Below, piece after piece: positions 12,480-25,592 of a stretch of 60,572 nt of DNA. The stretch covers positions 1 through 60,572 of the forward strand of contig JAYMTF010000064.1 of the NCBI GenBank assembly GCA_036897485.1, given 5' to 3'. The notes beneath the pieces were generated by a model. The model saw nothing but the letters and a program-made list of their open reading frames with translations, was not told the origin of the DNA and made no database searches. Source of the DNA: Pelargonium nanum. Taxonomy: Eukaryota > Streptophyta > Magnoliopsida > Geraniales > Geraniaceae. The position numbers were made by a program, and so were the translations under genes. Numbering within the stretch: position 1 is the first letter of the stretch; every line of letters begins with the position of its first letter.

Positions 12480-15400
12480 CTAACATTCGGGTGGACTGGT
12501 TTGCGGCCCCCCAAATACGGGTCTCATGTAGGCATCGTCGAATCTCCTCCAGTAGGAGTGGATAGTGTGCACTGGCCTTCCTAGTAACATTGACAAACTA
12601 TCCTTGGCCCGCAGGATGTTGGTTGATGCCGACTCCTCTAAGGACAGCAAAGGCAGGAATACATCATCGTTCGGTTCCTCCATGCTCTTGTTCCTGTTAA
12701 TGTTCTTGTTTGTAGTTGTAACGTTCGGAAGCAAACAACATATGAGTGGCTTTGTCAAGAAACCAAACACCTGCACTTCAAAATAACAACATACTATCAA
12801 AAATCTTGAATTCATAAGTGCTACCAATCTGTTACTTCTACTATGAGTTCTAAGACTATCTATCCAGCAACAAATTCTACAAGAAAGTTCAGAACACATA
12901 CTATTGTAGTAAAAAGAACAACTATTATTGTGTTGGTGATCATCGTAGCGTTGATCGGATCCCAAGTCACTCCCGAATACGTAAACTTCACAAGCCACAA
13001 AAAAGATTGATTAGAACATCGCATTTCAAGCAATCACATAACTAATTCGAACATTGGCAATTAATCCAGCCAGAAGTGTCTTGATTTGTAAGCAAACCTG
13101 CTTAAAAGCTAAAGCAATGGAGACTGCTCCTCTCATTAGCCCAGCCCACCATATGACTATCTACAAACCACAAAACACCATTGGAAATACATTTTCTCCA
13201 ATGTACTCGAAAATCGTTACCTTATCAAACACGTTTAAATATACGAACCTGATGTTTAAATGTGATTGATGATGATCTCCCACCACGACTATTCATGTAA
13301 TTGGAGATGACAGAAAGTGGGAAGACAAACGCTGCTCGCCCGATCAATATCAAAACAACTATAGTACTATAGATCCCCATTGAAGTTCCAATACTGCAAT
13401 CAATAGAGTTGAAAATACACTCACATTTATATAAGACAAAATGCATCTATCATATAGAAGCTAAAAATGTTAAGACTTGGAAGAGAAGCAACTTTTCAGC
13501 GCATCTTAGGCATCCAAGGTTTATCCTGATAATAATCGTATAGAAGTTCCAAGGAAATGTAACGATCTTCAATGTTGCGCTTAGTCACTACATGAAAATG
13601 CCATAGGCAGTAATGGAAATCTTATACAAGGCTAAGCACGAAACTAGGCCATGTAGATACTTTCTAGTAGGGTAGGTGTTCATGTAAGCATAATGATTCG
13701 AGGTACTTAAATAAAGGAAGTTTTTGAAATAATAAGATTTCAGCTGAATTGTAGAAAAAAAGATATAGCACCTCAGTTTAGTCATCTTCCACTTCTGACT
13801 ATCTAGAGCATCCATTCCCACATATAGAAATATGAATGTCTCTGCAATAAATGACATTGTTGCAAAAACATGCCTGCAGTAGAAAAGGCAGGTTCAATGT
13901 TAGATACATGTTTTCTAATTTGATACGTCTCAATTGTGATAACAAAATCTGCTCATACGTGCCTAGTTGTGATTCTTGAACTCTCAGTAACGTTGTGCCA
14001 CGCGTAATGAGACATGAGAATCCCACAAAAGAAAACGGTAAGAATCCCACTTAGTTCTAGAAGCTGCACATAAAACATTAATTAACACACATTCTAGATA
14101 AAATTCGCGACATGTGATTCATGATCAGTGCAAACAAACTGAAAGACTGAAAGAACCCAAGATATTTGATTCAGAATACATAGCTAGTTCAACTTTCTAC
14201 GAAGGATTGGTTCACGGATTGATGCAAAGTTCAAGAATCAAGAAACCATTGACAAATTGATGTACATGAATAGGCTTTCTTGCAATGTAAAATTCAGAAT
14301 CCAAGGAGACCTCATCAAGAGGATAGCTAGATATTTTCTGACATGAGGATATAGCTTCCCGGTACCATAGTAGTTATGAAATGAAGAGTATTGGTGAATT
14401 ATGTACTCTTATAGATGAAAAGTGCAGCTTCTATTGTTAAGATTTCTGTTTATAACAAATAATGCAACATTGCACCAACAAAGAAAATGAATGGACTTTC
14501 AAGTACATGCCATTACCTCAGCCAACATGTAGGACAGGTATGACATTAAAATCATTAAAGCAATTTCACGAACGCTGGAATGCCTGTAAGAAAATAAATA
14601 TTCAGACTTTTATATGTTACATCGACCTGAATCGAGAAGTAAAATCAGTTTCAATATTCCTGTTGTTTTATGAATATATATTAGATTTCATGGACGGAGT
14701 ACTTACCTTCCAAAGTATAAAGTTTTTAGGGCATATGCTGTCAAAAGTCCAGACTGCAAGAAACCAAGAAACTATCAAACTGAGATGAAAGTGAATTTCA
14801 CATGTGGGTATTAACAAAATGCCCAAAGCAATGCATTTTCACAAATAGTAAGTAGGATGAGCTTAGAGATATCCTGAAGGAAATAATTCTCTGGTTGTCC
14901 TTTCTAATAGTGTACCATGTTAATTTCATATGCTTCTATGTCTTTCATCAAGAACAGTAATATTTATAAAATCACATCACACAATGTCAACCTTAACATA
15001 AAGGATCAAAAGTATTAGCTCATTTCATCTTCTACTACCTTTCATGCCTGAATGCATCACAAACTAAAAATCTAAACTTACTGAGGCGCCAAGAGCTGTG
15101 CTCGTGAAGAATAGGTAAAAGAAATCCCCAACAACTTCAAGGACTATCTTAGCACTAACTTTAGAAACATCAATTTTTTGAATGGCATTGAAGAGAACAA
15201 CTGATGTCGCATCATTCACCACGCCTTCCCCAAAGACTAGACTGTATAGCAAAGGGGTTTCATCTTGATGGAGAACCTATATGCATAGATAATTCATTTG
15301 AAACTTTCAACTATGAAAAGAGTTATAGCCATATTCAGAATAAAGACAGATGTCACAAAACTTAACCAACCTGCAGTGTACAAACTGTATCAGTCGACGA

Positions 15401-16618
15401 AAATATTGTTCCCACAGCTGAACCAAAGAAGGATAAATTCATTTGCAACCACAGGTCATATTACACATGAGATATCATCAATGCAAAGAGAGTGCTCCCA
15501 TACAACTGATAAAATATTAATACAATAACTCGGTGAGAATCTCACCAAGGTAGTCCCGGGCAGTGAGACCTAGAAAATTCAGTTTAGGAAACAGCCACCA
15601 GCTGCCTACAACATCAACACGAACCAAATAGAAGTGAATCCTAATAACATGCCAAATTGACAATGGCCAAAGAATAAATAATGCTTGGCAACAAACTTTG
15701 AGTATATTCATTCAGTGAGTAAAAATTTCTACATCGATATGGGTACTACCAGCTGTTATAATGGATGTTGAGATGAAGACACCAACAACCCCAAATAGCA
15801 TGATTGTTAGAAAGTTCTGGAAGAAGTGTTTTTTCTTGACCTGAAACCTGTAGTGAGCAAAGTGGTTGAGTGACTAACTAAGAGTAGTCCAGGTGAGTCA
15901 TTCAAGAAATTGAGTGGAAAACTTGTCTCACCCAGCATTGAATATGATGGGAGGAAGGAGATAAATGAAGAAAAGTTCTTCATTGAACTGTAGGATGTGA
16001 GAGTTTTTCCCCTTGCTAAAAACCAAAATTATAGTTCCAGTCAGGCCTCCCTGTTAAAATGCAAAGTTTAGAGGAATTCAAAGATCAAGTACAGAGGTTT
16101 GATAGTTCTCATCCTAATCATAGTGCATATAATAAAGGTTAAGACATGAGTAACCAATGTATAAAAACCTAATGATACACAAAATGTTGAATTCTAGAGA
16201 TGTGCTTCCTTTCACTAAATCACCAACTTAAAGTACACAACAAATCACAAGCTCTTTGTCACCTAATCTCATCCAGTAATCATGTCAATTATCATCACAA
16301 GCTCACATGTAAAAAAAGTTGCAATTTTGGAACATGGGCATGTAAGCATTTCCAGTCAGGACATTTATCAAACACTTAACATGCATACCCAGATGGGTCA
16401 AAACATAGAACAAAAGCAGGAAGAGTATAAGGGTACAATACAATGAAAATGGCAGTTATGGATTCATTAACCCATCGATTCTCTTCAAGCAAGTGACCAA
16501 CAAGAAGACAGATGCAGAGAACCGCCACAAACATGGAGAGTGGCACCACCTGGGCATGCTCTCCTCCAAAATTCTTAGCTATTTCAGTTATAAAATTTGA
16601 CTCCATTATAAATTTCAA
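12480..16618 (-). CDS. Na+(K+)/H+ antiporter, NHX1-4 (vacuolar) type, 14 exons
   Basis: Exchanges Na+ or K+ for H+ across the tonoplast, loading the vacuole and setting its pH. Exons: 16618-16442, 16050-15932, 15847-15750, 15605-15546, 15417-15371, 15276-15082, 14753-14707, 14574-14517, 14063-13963, 13873-13772, 13393-13249, 13160-13098, 12985-12902, 12770-12480. They give 528 residues with continuous phase, a normal length for the family. Marks: LLEENRWVNESITA at the end of the first helix; the amiloride-site sequence LFFIYLLPPI at residues 85-94; the transport core FGEGVVNDATSVVLFNAI; FIFLYVGMDALD; and WWAGLMRGAVSIALA. The hydrophilic tail ends in a typical HSYWRRFDDAYMRPVFGG block. A second in-frame ATG lies four codons in (16606), so the exact start is uncertain. 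Intron 9 (13962-13874) appears to begin with GC, not GT; no GT choice keeps the frame. Confidence 0.95.
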
Positions 16619-17416
16619 TCAAAAGGGCATTAAATTCAATATACTCTGTCTCTGTTCTTATTCTTGCTGCTCATCAATCTGAGAATGATAAAAGAGAGTG
16701 ATAAGAGAGAAGTAGAGATTTTGATCATGACATGATGCTATCAGAATCTACAGACAAGAGTAGCTTCAGTGGAGGCTGTTTAGGCTGACACGTGTGACTA
16801 CGAGCATGGAGGGAGCACACGTGTGATATTGTCTTGGAAGTTGAGGACTATGAGATTCCGAATCCTTCTTATCATGAGAAGGAATTTTGGCTGCTACTGT
16901 AACTACAAAGTGAAAGATTGAGTTTTGAACCGACCGGACATTGTTTCAAATCTCAATTCAAATTGGTAAAGAAACTTTTGTTTGGGTCACTTTTCAATCT
17001 AATATGTATTATGAAAAAAAAAACCAATGGTTATCTTACTCAATCGAAACAAACAATCAAGAAAATGAAAACGTATGCATCAACAAAACATAACATAATT
17101 TCCAGATTCTCCTCTGGTTAGGTAGTGATGTGATGGAATCAATAGTCTACGGCTTGAAACACGGCCCCAAGTGCGCTCCATCAACTACAACTACATGGCT
17201 TCAATCATCTCCGCAATCTTATCTACTTGGAAATCCGAGCTGTTGTTTTCATGATGTCATATCATATATTTCAACATTAACATAGGAGTTTCAAAACCTT
17301 AGTGCATGCCCGAGTGGATAGAAGCTCGCCTTTCTTACGTGAGGTTCCAGTTTCGATCCACCTCAAAACATACATCTACAATTAAGGTTAAGGAAAGCAT
17401 CAACAAATACTCAGTG

Positions 17417-17446
17417 GGACAAGTGGTTAATTTCACTTGATCCCTC
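17417..17446 (+). repeat. SINE-like element piece shared with 30954-30983
   Basis: Thirty bases beginning 'ggacaagtggtt' recur at 30954-30983 with one difference. Similar tRNA-like pieces lie nearby: 'gcccgagtggatagaag' followed by 'gtttcgatccacc' at about 17305-17361, and 'accagagtggttaagc' at about 17623. The 'RR..AGTGGtta' motif resembles a pol III A box, so these are probably decayed tRNA-derived SINEs. Confidence 0.55.
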
Positions 17447-19287
17447 GAGGTATCAGTTTCCATTTTCAGTGTTGTTACGAGCGCATTTTTAAAACAAAAT
17501 TCAAAACCTAACCTTCTCTTTTGGCACATCATCTCTTGCAAATTTAGTGGACTGGGATCACAAAATCTGGCTTTTGGAGCCTCTACATACCTAGCCCAAC
17601 CAAATGCTGTACCTACTCACCAACCAGAGTGGTTAAGCTTTTTGGTTCCATATCTACATTTTCAGTAAATTGGTCAATAGAGGACCTTAAAGTTTGTTTT
17701 CTTTATTATGTCATACTGATTTCAAGCTTAGGTGTTGACTTTATTTTATGTTTCCTTTTCGTTTTTAAATCTTTTGTACTTCCTAACTTATTTGTCTATC
17801 TCAGAAACATAAGTTTTTTTATGGATAAAATAAATGTTAGTCGAGGCATTAAAGTTAAAGAAACTGGCTATAAAACAAAACACAAGTTTATTTATTGCCA
17901 ATACAAGTTTGAATCCGTAGAAAAGAGGATCAATGTACTCATATCAATGGAACATTGTTAAGGCACCTAGAGAAAGACCTCACCGTGTTTTAAAAAACAT
18001 GAGGGGACTAGTGACATAAATGACATATATCGATGATTCATGATGAGATACAGTTCCCAAATGTCGTGTAATATTTGTTGCTTGTGCATCATCAATTTTT
18101 TGTATGTATTGATTGTCTTCTGATGATAGTTTTGCATGTCAAAATATATTGAGTATTACACAATATACTTAAAGTTCTAGTGAAAAAACTTTTGATAAGA
18201 GCTTCTAGAGTTATTAAGACATCTCCAATGATTTATACTATAATGGTGTAATAGCTTCGATCCACAACTACACATAATGTATTATTATCTTTTTTATTTA
18301 TTTATTACAGTTTCTTCATAATAATTTACATTTTAGAAGTGTAATGTCATGGACACTTTTTTTTTTGAATGGGTAATGTCATGGACACTTGAACATTGAA
18401 ATTTGAATTTTATATTATTTATTTTATTTATAAGCTATAAAAAGTGCATTAAAATTAGTGAATAAATAATAAAATTATAAAAATATCATTTCTCAATGCT
18501 TTTGATACCTACCATAAGTTATTATTATTACTGTTGAATTCATTTATACTTAGGTTGAATTTTGATATTATTAGACTCTTATTCGTAATTATGAATGTTC
18601 TTAAATATGTCTCGAACATATTTATGATGCTAAGGAGACGGAGCATCGGGCAGTGGCGGTGTTGAAACAGATGCAGGGTATTGTGTTGGAGGGTGATGGC
18701 CGGCCGGTTGAGGGGCGAAAAAACGGCCATGGCGCGGACCTGGAGTTTTACGGTCTGATTCTGCTTGTGGGGAAAGTCCGGCGGTGTTCGACATTGGTTG
18801 GACAGGTTGGGGGGAATGGTTTGCCTAGGGCCCTCGACTTGTTAAACTGGGTAACTCCCAGTCACATAGAATTTTTACTCTCTCGTCAAAATTCTTCGGT
18901 GGAGGCCATGGATATGTCTATGTTTTATTTAGATTATGTTTACATGTTGGTTAGCTTATTTTCTTAGATTGTTAGTTTGGTTAAGTCCTCTAATATAGTC
19001 TCTTTTTTTTTATCATATAATCCCTAATTTTATTCAGCAATGAAAGTAAGTTGAGAGTTACGGTGTCTCGAACAAACTAAACAAGAAATAACCGTGGATG
19101 AAGAAACGGTGTATTTATATTATAGCCTCTCGAAAGTCGACACGAATCGCAAAAACAAGAAGCTTTTAGTTCTACCTTCTACGCAACGCTGTTACTGCTA
19201 CAAGCTGGAGCCACGGTAACTGCTACGCTGCAGCTCACTAACCAATACCTGGAAACCAGCACTATTGGATACAACAGCTATTTTCAC

Positions 19288-19294
19288 TATAAAT
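19288..19294 (+). promoter_or_regulatory. Probable TATA box of the first GDPDL gene
   Basis: TATAAAT lies 77 bases before the start codon. That spacing leaves a leader of roughly 50 bases if transcription begins about 30 bases downstream. Confidence 0.5.
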
Positions 19295-19370
19295 GTGAAC
19301 GCGCCCGTCTGAAAATATCGCCGGAACTACAACACCACTGTTTCAAACCAGCCGGAGAAGTTTACCGGCA

Positions 19371-22300
19371 ATGTGTAGCGCTCGCGCCTCTCTTGTGTAC
19401 TCAGCTGCTCTGCTGCTTGTTCTTCACTCACTAGTAGCTCTGGTCTCTTCTCAGGGATCTACCACGCCCACTCCATGGCCTACACTAAGTGGTCAGTCTT
19501 CGCCTATCTCTGATTGTGCGTTTTTTTTTGTTTTGCTTTCTGTTTGTTTGGTTGCTGAGAAAGTAGAGGGAACGTAATGAGGACGATCGAGCTCTGAATC
19601 TGAGTCATTGCTGCTGGTTTCATCTCTGAATGATTAGGATTTTGAAGTGAAATTGTTAGTTAAGTGAACATTTTAAATTTCGACAATGATCAAGAAAATT
19701 TGAGAATCTGATCCTTTTGAAACATTTTGTTTTCGACAAGGAAGTGGATATTCTTTTGTTGTTGTTATTGTTGTTGATGATGATGAGAAATCAGGAAAAT
19801 AAAATTGCAAAAAATGTATGGGCTTGAGATTTCACTAATTGTATTTTTGTTTTCACAAATGCAGTTAGGGATTCAAATCAAGCTCCACGATTACTGAATA
19901 CATGGTCTGTAATCTTATTCATTTGGTTCATTTTGCAGGTGATGCACCTCTTGTGATAGCGCGCGGTGGCTTTTCTGGGCTGTTTCCAGATTCTAGTTCA
20001 GCTGCTTACAGTTTCGCAGTGTTGACTGGTTTACCAAATGTAATTTTGTGGTGCGATGTGCAATTGACAAAAGATGCAGCTGGAATATGCTTCCCAGATA
20101 TCAAGCTTAATAATGCTTCTGATGTATCAAATGTTTTCAAAAATAAGGGCAAAACTTATGTTGTTAATGGGGCTCAAACCAAAGGATTCTTCTCTTTGGA
20201 TTTCACCCTCACCGACTTATCGAATGTCTTCTGTAAGTTCATTTTATCCTTAACATCTTTCTTTATACTATAACTGGCTGTGCCAACTATTTTGTGAATC
20301 AACTGTGGTTTTTTAATGTCACATTGAATATGTCTGTCTATGGTGAGTCTTTTTAGCTCTTTAACTGCTTTATCAACTCCTGGGTTTATTTCAATGGTCT
20401 TTTTCTGTTTTAGAAAGAACTGGCTAGTGGGTTATTCCTGAAATTTTGAACTCTTATTGCTGCATATTGTTGTTATTGCTGTTTTAGAAAATTTGACTCT
20501 TATTTTTTGATATGTTTTTTAGAGAAAGTGGGCACTCATTTGGTGACGGAGTGAGTACAAGTTATGCTTGAGTATATGTTTGAGAGTGTTTAAATTTCTA
20601 CGAATGCATATTCTCGCCTAAGAACAAAACTCAAAAGTAATAAATTAATAATTAGATAAGTTAAATGTTGTACATGGTAATTGTTTCTGATAAAGTAACC
20701 AAGAGTTTGTTATGGTACTGGGCAGTGACTCAAGGAGTATATTCTCGAACTGAAAAGTTTGATGGTAATCTCTTTCAAATTTCCACCGTTGAAGATGTTG
20801 CCTCACAATTTAAACCACCAGGCTTGTGGCTGAATATTCAGGTAAATATGAATCCGAGCAACATTAAATTGGTGCCCTTTTAAAAAAACCTTAGAATCTT
20901 GTATCTTGGCTATTGTTTTGAAGTTTGAACCAATGTTTTGATTGTTGAACGCCTGCAGCATGATATGTTCTACACGCAACATAATCTGAGTATGAGAAGC
21001 TATGTACTTGCGGTATCTAAACGTGTAGTTGTTAACTATATCTCATCACCGGAAGTGGGATTCTTGAGAAGCATAGTGACACAATTTATCCCAAAGACTA
21101 CAAAATTGGTTTTCCGTTTCCTGGGAAAAGAGGAGATTGAGCCATCAACCAATCAGACTTACAGTTCCGTCTTAAAAAATCTTACATTTATTAAGACTTT
21201 TGCCTCTGGAATTCTTGTTCCAAAGACTTATATATGGCCAGTAGATGAAGCTATGTATCTACAACCTCATACCACGCTTGTCTCCGATGCTCACAAGGCA
21301 GGACTGGAAGTGTTTGCGTCAGATTTTATGAATGATGTTCCATTGAGCTACAACTATAGTTATGATCCACTAGCCGAGTATCTGTCTTTCATTGACAATG
21401 GCAACTTTTCTGTTGATGGTGTGCTGTCTGACTTTCCTATTACTTCGTCAGAGGCTATAGGTGAGCTACTGTCTTCTTCCTCTAGTGACAACAAAGCTCC
21501 CCTAAATAACATGCATGTGTACAGAATCAAAACAATTTGTTCATTTTATAGTTACATTTTCTTCTTTTAAACTAAGTTAAATGGTAAATCCATTCTGCCC
21601 AATGGAGCTTCTATTTTCAAGTATATTGTCTTTTATTTCATTTATTCCATGATATTGCATTATATATTTTTTATTTGTGCAACATAATATATATTTATAT
21701 TATTCATTAAATTTTACATTTTTAGTCTTGGCCATTATGATCACAAAATATACTTGCTATACTAATTTCTTTTCTCATAATGCAGATTGCTTTTCTCATC
21801 TTGGGAAAAAAGATTCAGCACAAGGTATGCCACTTAATCCGTGCTTTTGATGCCTCCTTAAGTAGCCTAATGACATATTTTGATGACAGAACATTTTCAG
21901 AACATACAGGGGCAGCCCAATGTCTATAGAGGCCTAAAACTACATTTTATACAAGGCCTTTCAAAAATGAGAACACTATAAAAAAAATATTAAATTTTTA
22001 TACACGATTTTTTTTTGCTTCTGATTTTCTTAGATGCAGGATTATAAATTAGTTTTTTATGATAATTTTTTTGAACAAGTTTTTTTAATTGATAAAGCAG
22101 TCAATTTATTGGATTTTGTTGTGACATTATTGGGGGGCCTAAAGCCAATGCTTTACTTGCCTTGTGCTTGAGGCAGCCTTGAGAGTTCAGAATAGAAATG
22201 TTGACCTATTTGTCTTACCTTGATCATGCTCCAGTGAAGACACTCGTAATCTCAAAAAATGGAGCAAGCGGGGATTACCCTGGTTGTACTGACATGGCGT

Positions 22301-24634
22301 ATACTACAGCTATTTTGGATGGTGTTGACATTCTTGACTGTTCTGTTCAAATGGCAAAGGACGGGACACCATTTTGCTTGGGCTCCATAAATCTTATTGA
22401 GAGCACAACGGTTGCTCAATCTGATTTCAGCAATCGCTCGATGAATATCCCGGAAATTAAGGCTGGCAGTGGAATATATACCTTTAGCTTCACATGGGAT
22501 GAGATTCAGACCCTGACACGTAAGTTGAACCTGGTTTTCATTTGCCTGTTCTTTAGTGCATTGATGTACAATGTCCTTATTAACTTCGCTAGATAGTAAA
22601 ACATTTCTTGCTTCAGGTAGAATGATTTCAGTGGTTTTACCAAGATGAAGATATACACCTTTCTCCCTTTAGTAAACATGTAAAGGTCAAACCGTCAAAG
22701 ATTTTAGCTTTTAAAAAAAACTTACATTCATGTAAAAAGCTACTTATTCTTTTAGCTGGTGTAAATCAGGGGTTATCATGGCAATCAGAGAAATTTGTAT
22801 TGCATGTAGGTATACTGCGCTGATCCTTAAAATTAGGATTGTTATTATGTTAAAGAGCTGTGATACATATGTTCAATATAGACATAAAGGATACAAATTA
22901 TTTGGGTAAGGTTCCAAAAAGAACTGAATAAGAGGAATTTACTATGATAGTACTATGTTATGGGGAGTCTTTATGTCGCTCTGTTAGGTTATCAGAAGAT
23001 GCCGTTTGTTTTATACTGTTTGAAAACACTGATTGTCTGGACATGTGAAGATATTTTTGTATATGCTCACTTTTGTTATCTTTGCAGCGGCAATATCAAA
23101 TCCATATTCTGAATACGGTTTGTTCCGGAATCCCAGAAACAAAAACAAAGGGAAGTATCTATCTTTAGCTGACTTCTTGTCCCTGACAAACAGCACAAGT
23201 TCCCTTACCGGTGTCTTGATCAACATAGAGGTGAGATTTTCCATGCATATCTTTATCTCATCCGCATATATGTTACATGCCGGGGACATCCAATCTCTTT
23301 CCAATTAGCTGTCAATACATGGCTGTCTAAACTATAGTCACTCAATGGTCGCAAGCAACTGAAGAGGAACTAACTTTAATATTCTGAATATCATATTGTT
23401 GTGCCAAGGTCAACCCGTTTATTTGTACCCTTGAACACAATAAAATATCTAAGACACAAGGAATACCTTACTGTTGGAAACTTCATAGGCTGTCCTCCAT
23501 CCCTCCATAGCACACTGGGGTTCTATAGAATACTTACCAAGTCATTTATAGTTGCTATATTCACTGCTTTGCTAAGCAGTCTTGTAGATGGTATTTATTT
23601 TGTTTCAAATGTTTATAAATGAAGCTACTTATTTGTTCTGTTTCATTTTATTATTTTTATCAGAATGCAGCCTATCTTGCCGAGAATCAGGGTTTAGGTG
23701 TTACTGATGCTGTCCTTGATGCATTGAGCAAAGCTGGATATGATCATAAAACCACCCAAAAGGTCATGATTCAGTCCACTAACAGTTCTGTTCTAATGAA
23801 ATTCAAGGAGAAAAGCAATTATGAGCTTGTCTACAAGGTCGACGAAACAATTCGTGACGCCCTTAATCCGGCCATTGAGGATATCAAGAACTTTGCTGAC
23901 GCTGTGATTGTAAGCAAGGTTTCAGTCTTCCCGGATAACAAGAAATTTCTCACCGGTTCTACAGATTTAGTGTCCAAGCTACAAAAGGCTAACCTCTCTG
24001 TTTATGTGGAGACCTTCAGCAATGAATTTCCTTCTCAAGCATGGGACTTCTTCTCAGATGCTACTGTAGAGATCAATTCATATGTTGCGGGAGCGAGTGT
24101 TGATGGTGTCATCACAGATTTCCCCAAGACAGCTGCTCGATACAAAAGTAAGTCTACTCAAATAGAAGTTTGTTGTTTATCTAAATATGCTGATGTTCAT
24201 CAAGTTTTACGCATGTCGGGGTTCTCACTCTGTACTTCAGTTTATCTTTCTATATGTCCAAATAGCTTTACGTAAGTTGGATAGACAGTTTATGCTATTC
24301 TTGTTTGTTCTAAGTCATTTATACATGGAATGCAGGGAACCTATGTCTAAACTTGGGCACAAGCACACCTGTTTACATGAGCCCTGTTCAGCCTGACAGT
24401 CTTATGCAACTCATAACTCCTCAGTACTTGCCACCAGCTGAGGCTCCACTTCCAGTGTTGACAGAATCTGATGTTTCCGAGCCACCTTTGCCTCCTGTTG
24501 TAGCTAAAGTTCCGACTTCCAGTCCTGGTGGAGCAGCTGCACCTCCAAAGTCGCCAAATGGACAGCCTAAACGTTCTGCATGCGTTCTTATTTCGAGTCT
24601 GGCTATGCTGCTTGCAGCTTTTTTCGTATTTTGA
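19371..24634 (+). CDS. SHV3/GDPDL-type GPI-anchored glycerophosphodiesterase-like protein, copy 1
   Basis: Family members are needed for cellulose and pectin organisation in the plant cell wall. Exons 19371-19491, 19939-20232, 20726-20841, 20959-21460, 21786-21824, 22235-22519, 23088-23230, 23664-24147 and 24336-24634 encode 760 residues, the expected length. There is a signal peptide (about 1-28). Two GDPD-like domains follow, the first opening at [13 protein letters not shown] and the second at [20 protein letters not shown]. Near the C-terminus is a Pro/Ala/Ser-rich segment ([14 protein letters not shown]), then a hydrophobic tail fitting GPI attachment. In both domains the usual 'HRG' catalytic opening of GDPD enzymes is altered (ARGG, KNGA). 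This is typical of the subfamily and fits weak or absent enzyme activity. The gene is the left member of a tandem pair. Confidence 0.94.
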
Positions 24635-25592
24635 GACTGCAATATGGTAACATGTGTGATCATTTTCAACATTCTAGTTCATGCATGGATTTCAACAGCT
24701 ATAGGTAATCTAGATTTTTTTTTATTAGTGATTGGCTCTGAATTCTTTTGTACTGTAGGTATCAAGGTATGTTCATTCTTCCCCATTTAATTTATGAACA
24801 AACATTCGCGATCCCGAGAGTGAAATCTCATTAGTTGGCTGCGTGTTTTTCCTTCGTTGATGTCAAATATGCATATTCATGAATCACCATCACTTTTTTG
24901 TGTCCTTCTGATGTAGAATTTATTCAGAGATGAAAAATGTTTGCTTCATATATGGATGGTTCTGTCAGGTGCATGTAGAAAATTTGAACTATATTAACAA
25001 GGTCTCTCAAGGCATGCTTGCGCTAGAGACAAAACTGAGAGCTACATTGCCATTTGACCTCTCAATTTATTTATTTTAAAACTAAACTACCTAACCATGA
25101 CTATTTCAGCTGCATAAGCTTCCCATCACTATAATCATAAGTAAAATAATGGTAATTAATATTACTATTTATTTTTTCAACAAACTACAGTTTGGAGTAC
25201 ATACACAAGTGCTAATTAAAATACACTTTCCTGGTTAATGCTTTTCTTTAGCAGTACTTGACTACCTTTATTGTCAAAAAAAGGCGTCACAGAGAAATAA
25301 TATTATTACTTTGTTTATATGAATGAACACCAATAAATTAGTAGTTAATTAAGCTCTGATAAAAAAAAATGGTAGTTAAGCTGAAGGCGCACCAATCCGC
25401 GGCTCACTGACCAGTACGTCAACGCGTAGCAAAGAACACAAGTCTTTCATATAATCGATCAAACAAAAACATTTCTATACTAATAATATATATTTTTTGT
25501 AGCATAAATATGTTGAAAAGATCATAGAACTACAACGAAAACGACCAATTCATCGTCTCAGTGTTAGGCATTTCCTGGCCGGAGATCATAGA
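24635..25592. other. Spacer between the tandem GDPDL genes
   Basis: About 960 bases holding the 3' UTR of copy 1 and the promoter and leader of copy 2. It is AT-rich with poly-A/T tracts, and no gene or clear repeat boundary is seen. Confidence 0.65.

Larger units (their letters stand above)
16619..19370. other. Intergenic region between NHX and the GDPDL pair
   Basis: About 2.7 kb without a recognisable gene. It contains several tRNA-like repeat relics between about 17290 and 17660, and AT-rich sequence from 18200 to 18600. A GC-rich patch lies at about 18640-18850, followed by the promoter of the first GDPDL gene. The open frames of 104-110 residues here (for example 17629-17961 and 18653-18967) match no family I know. 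Confidence 0.65.
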
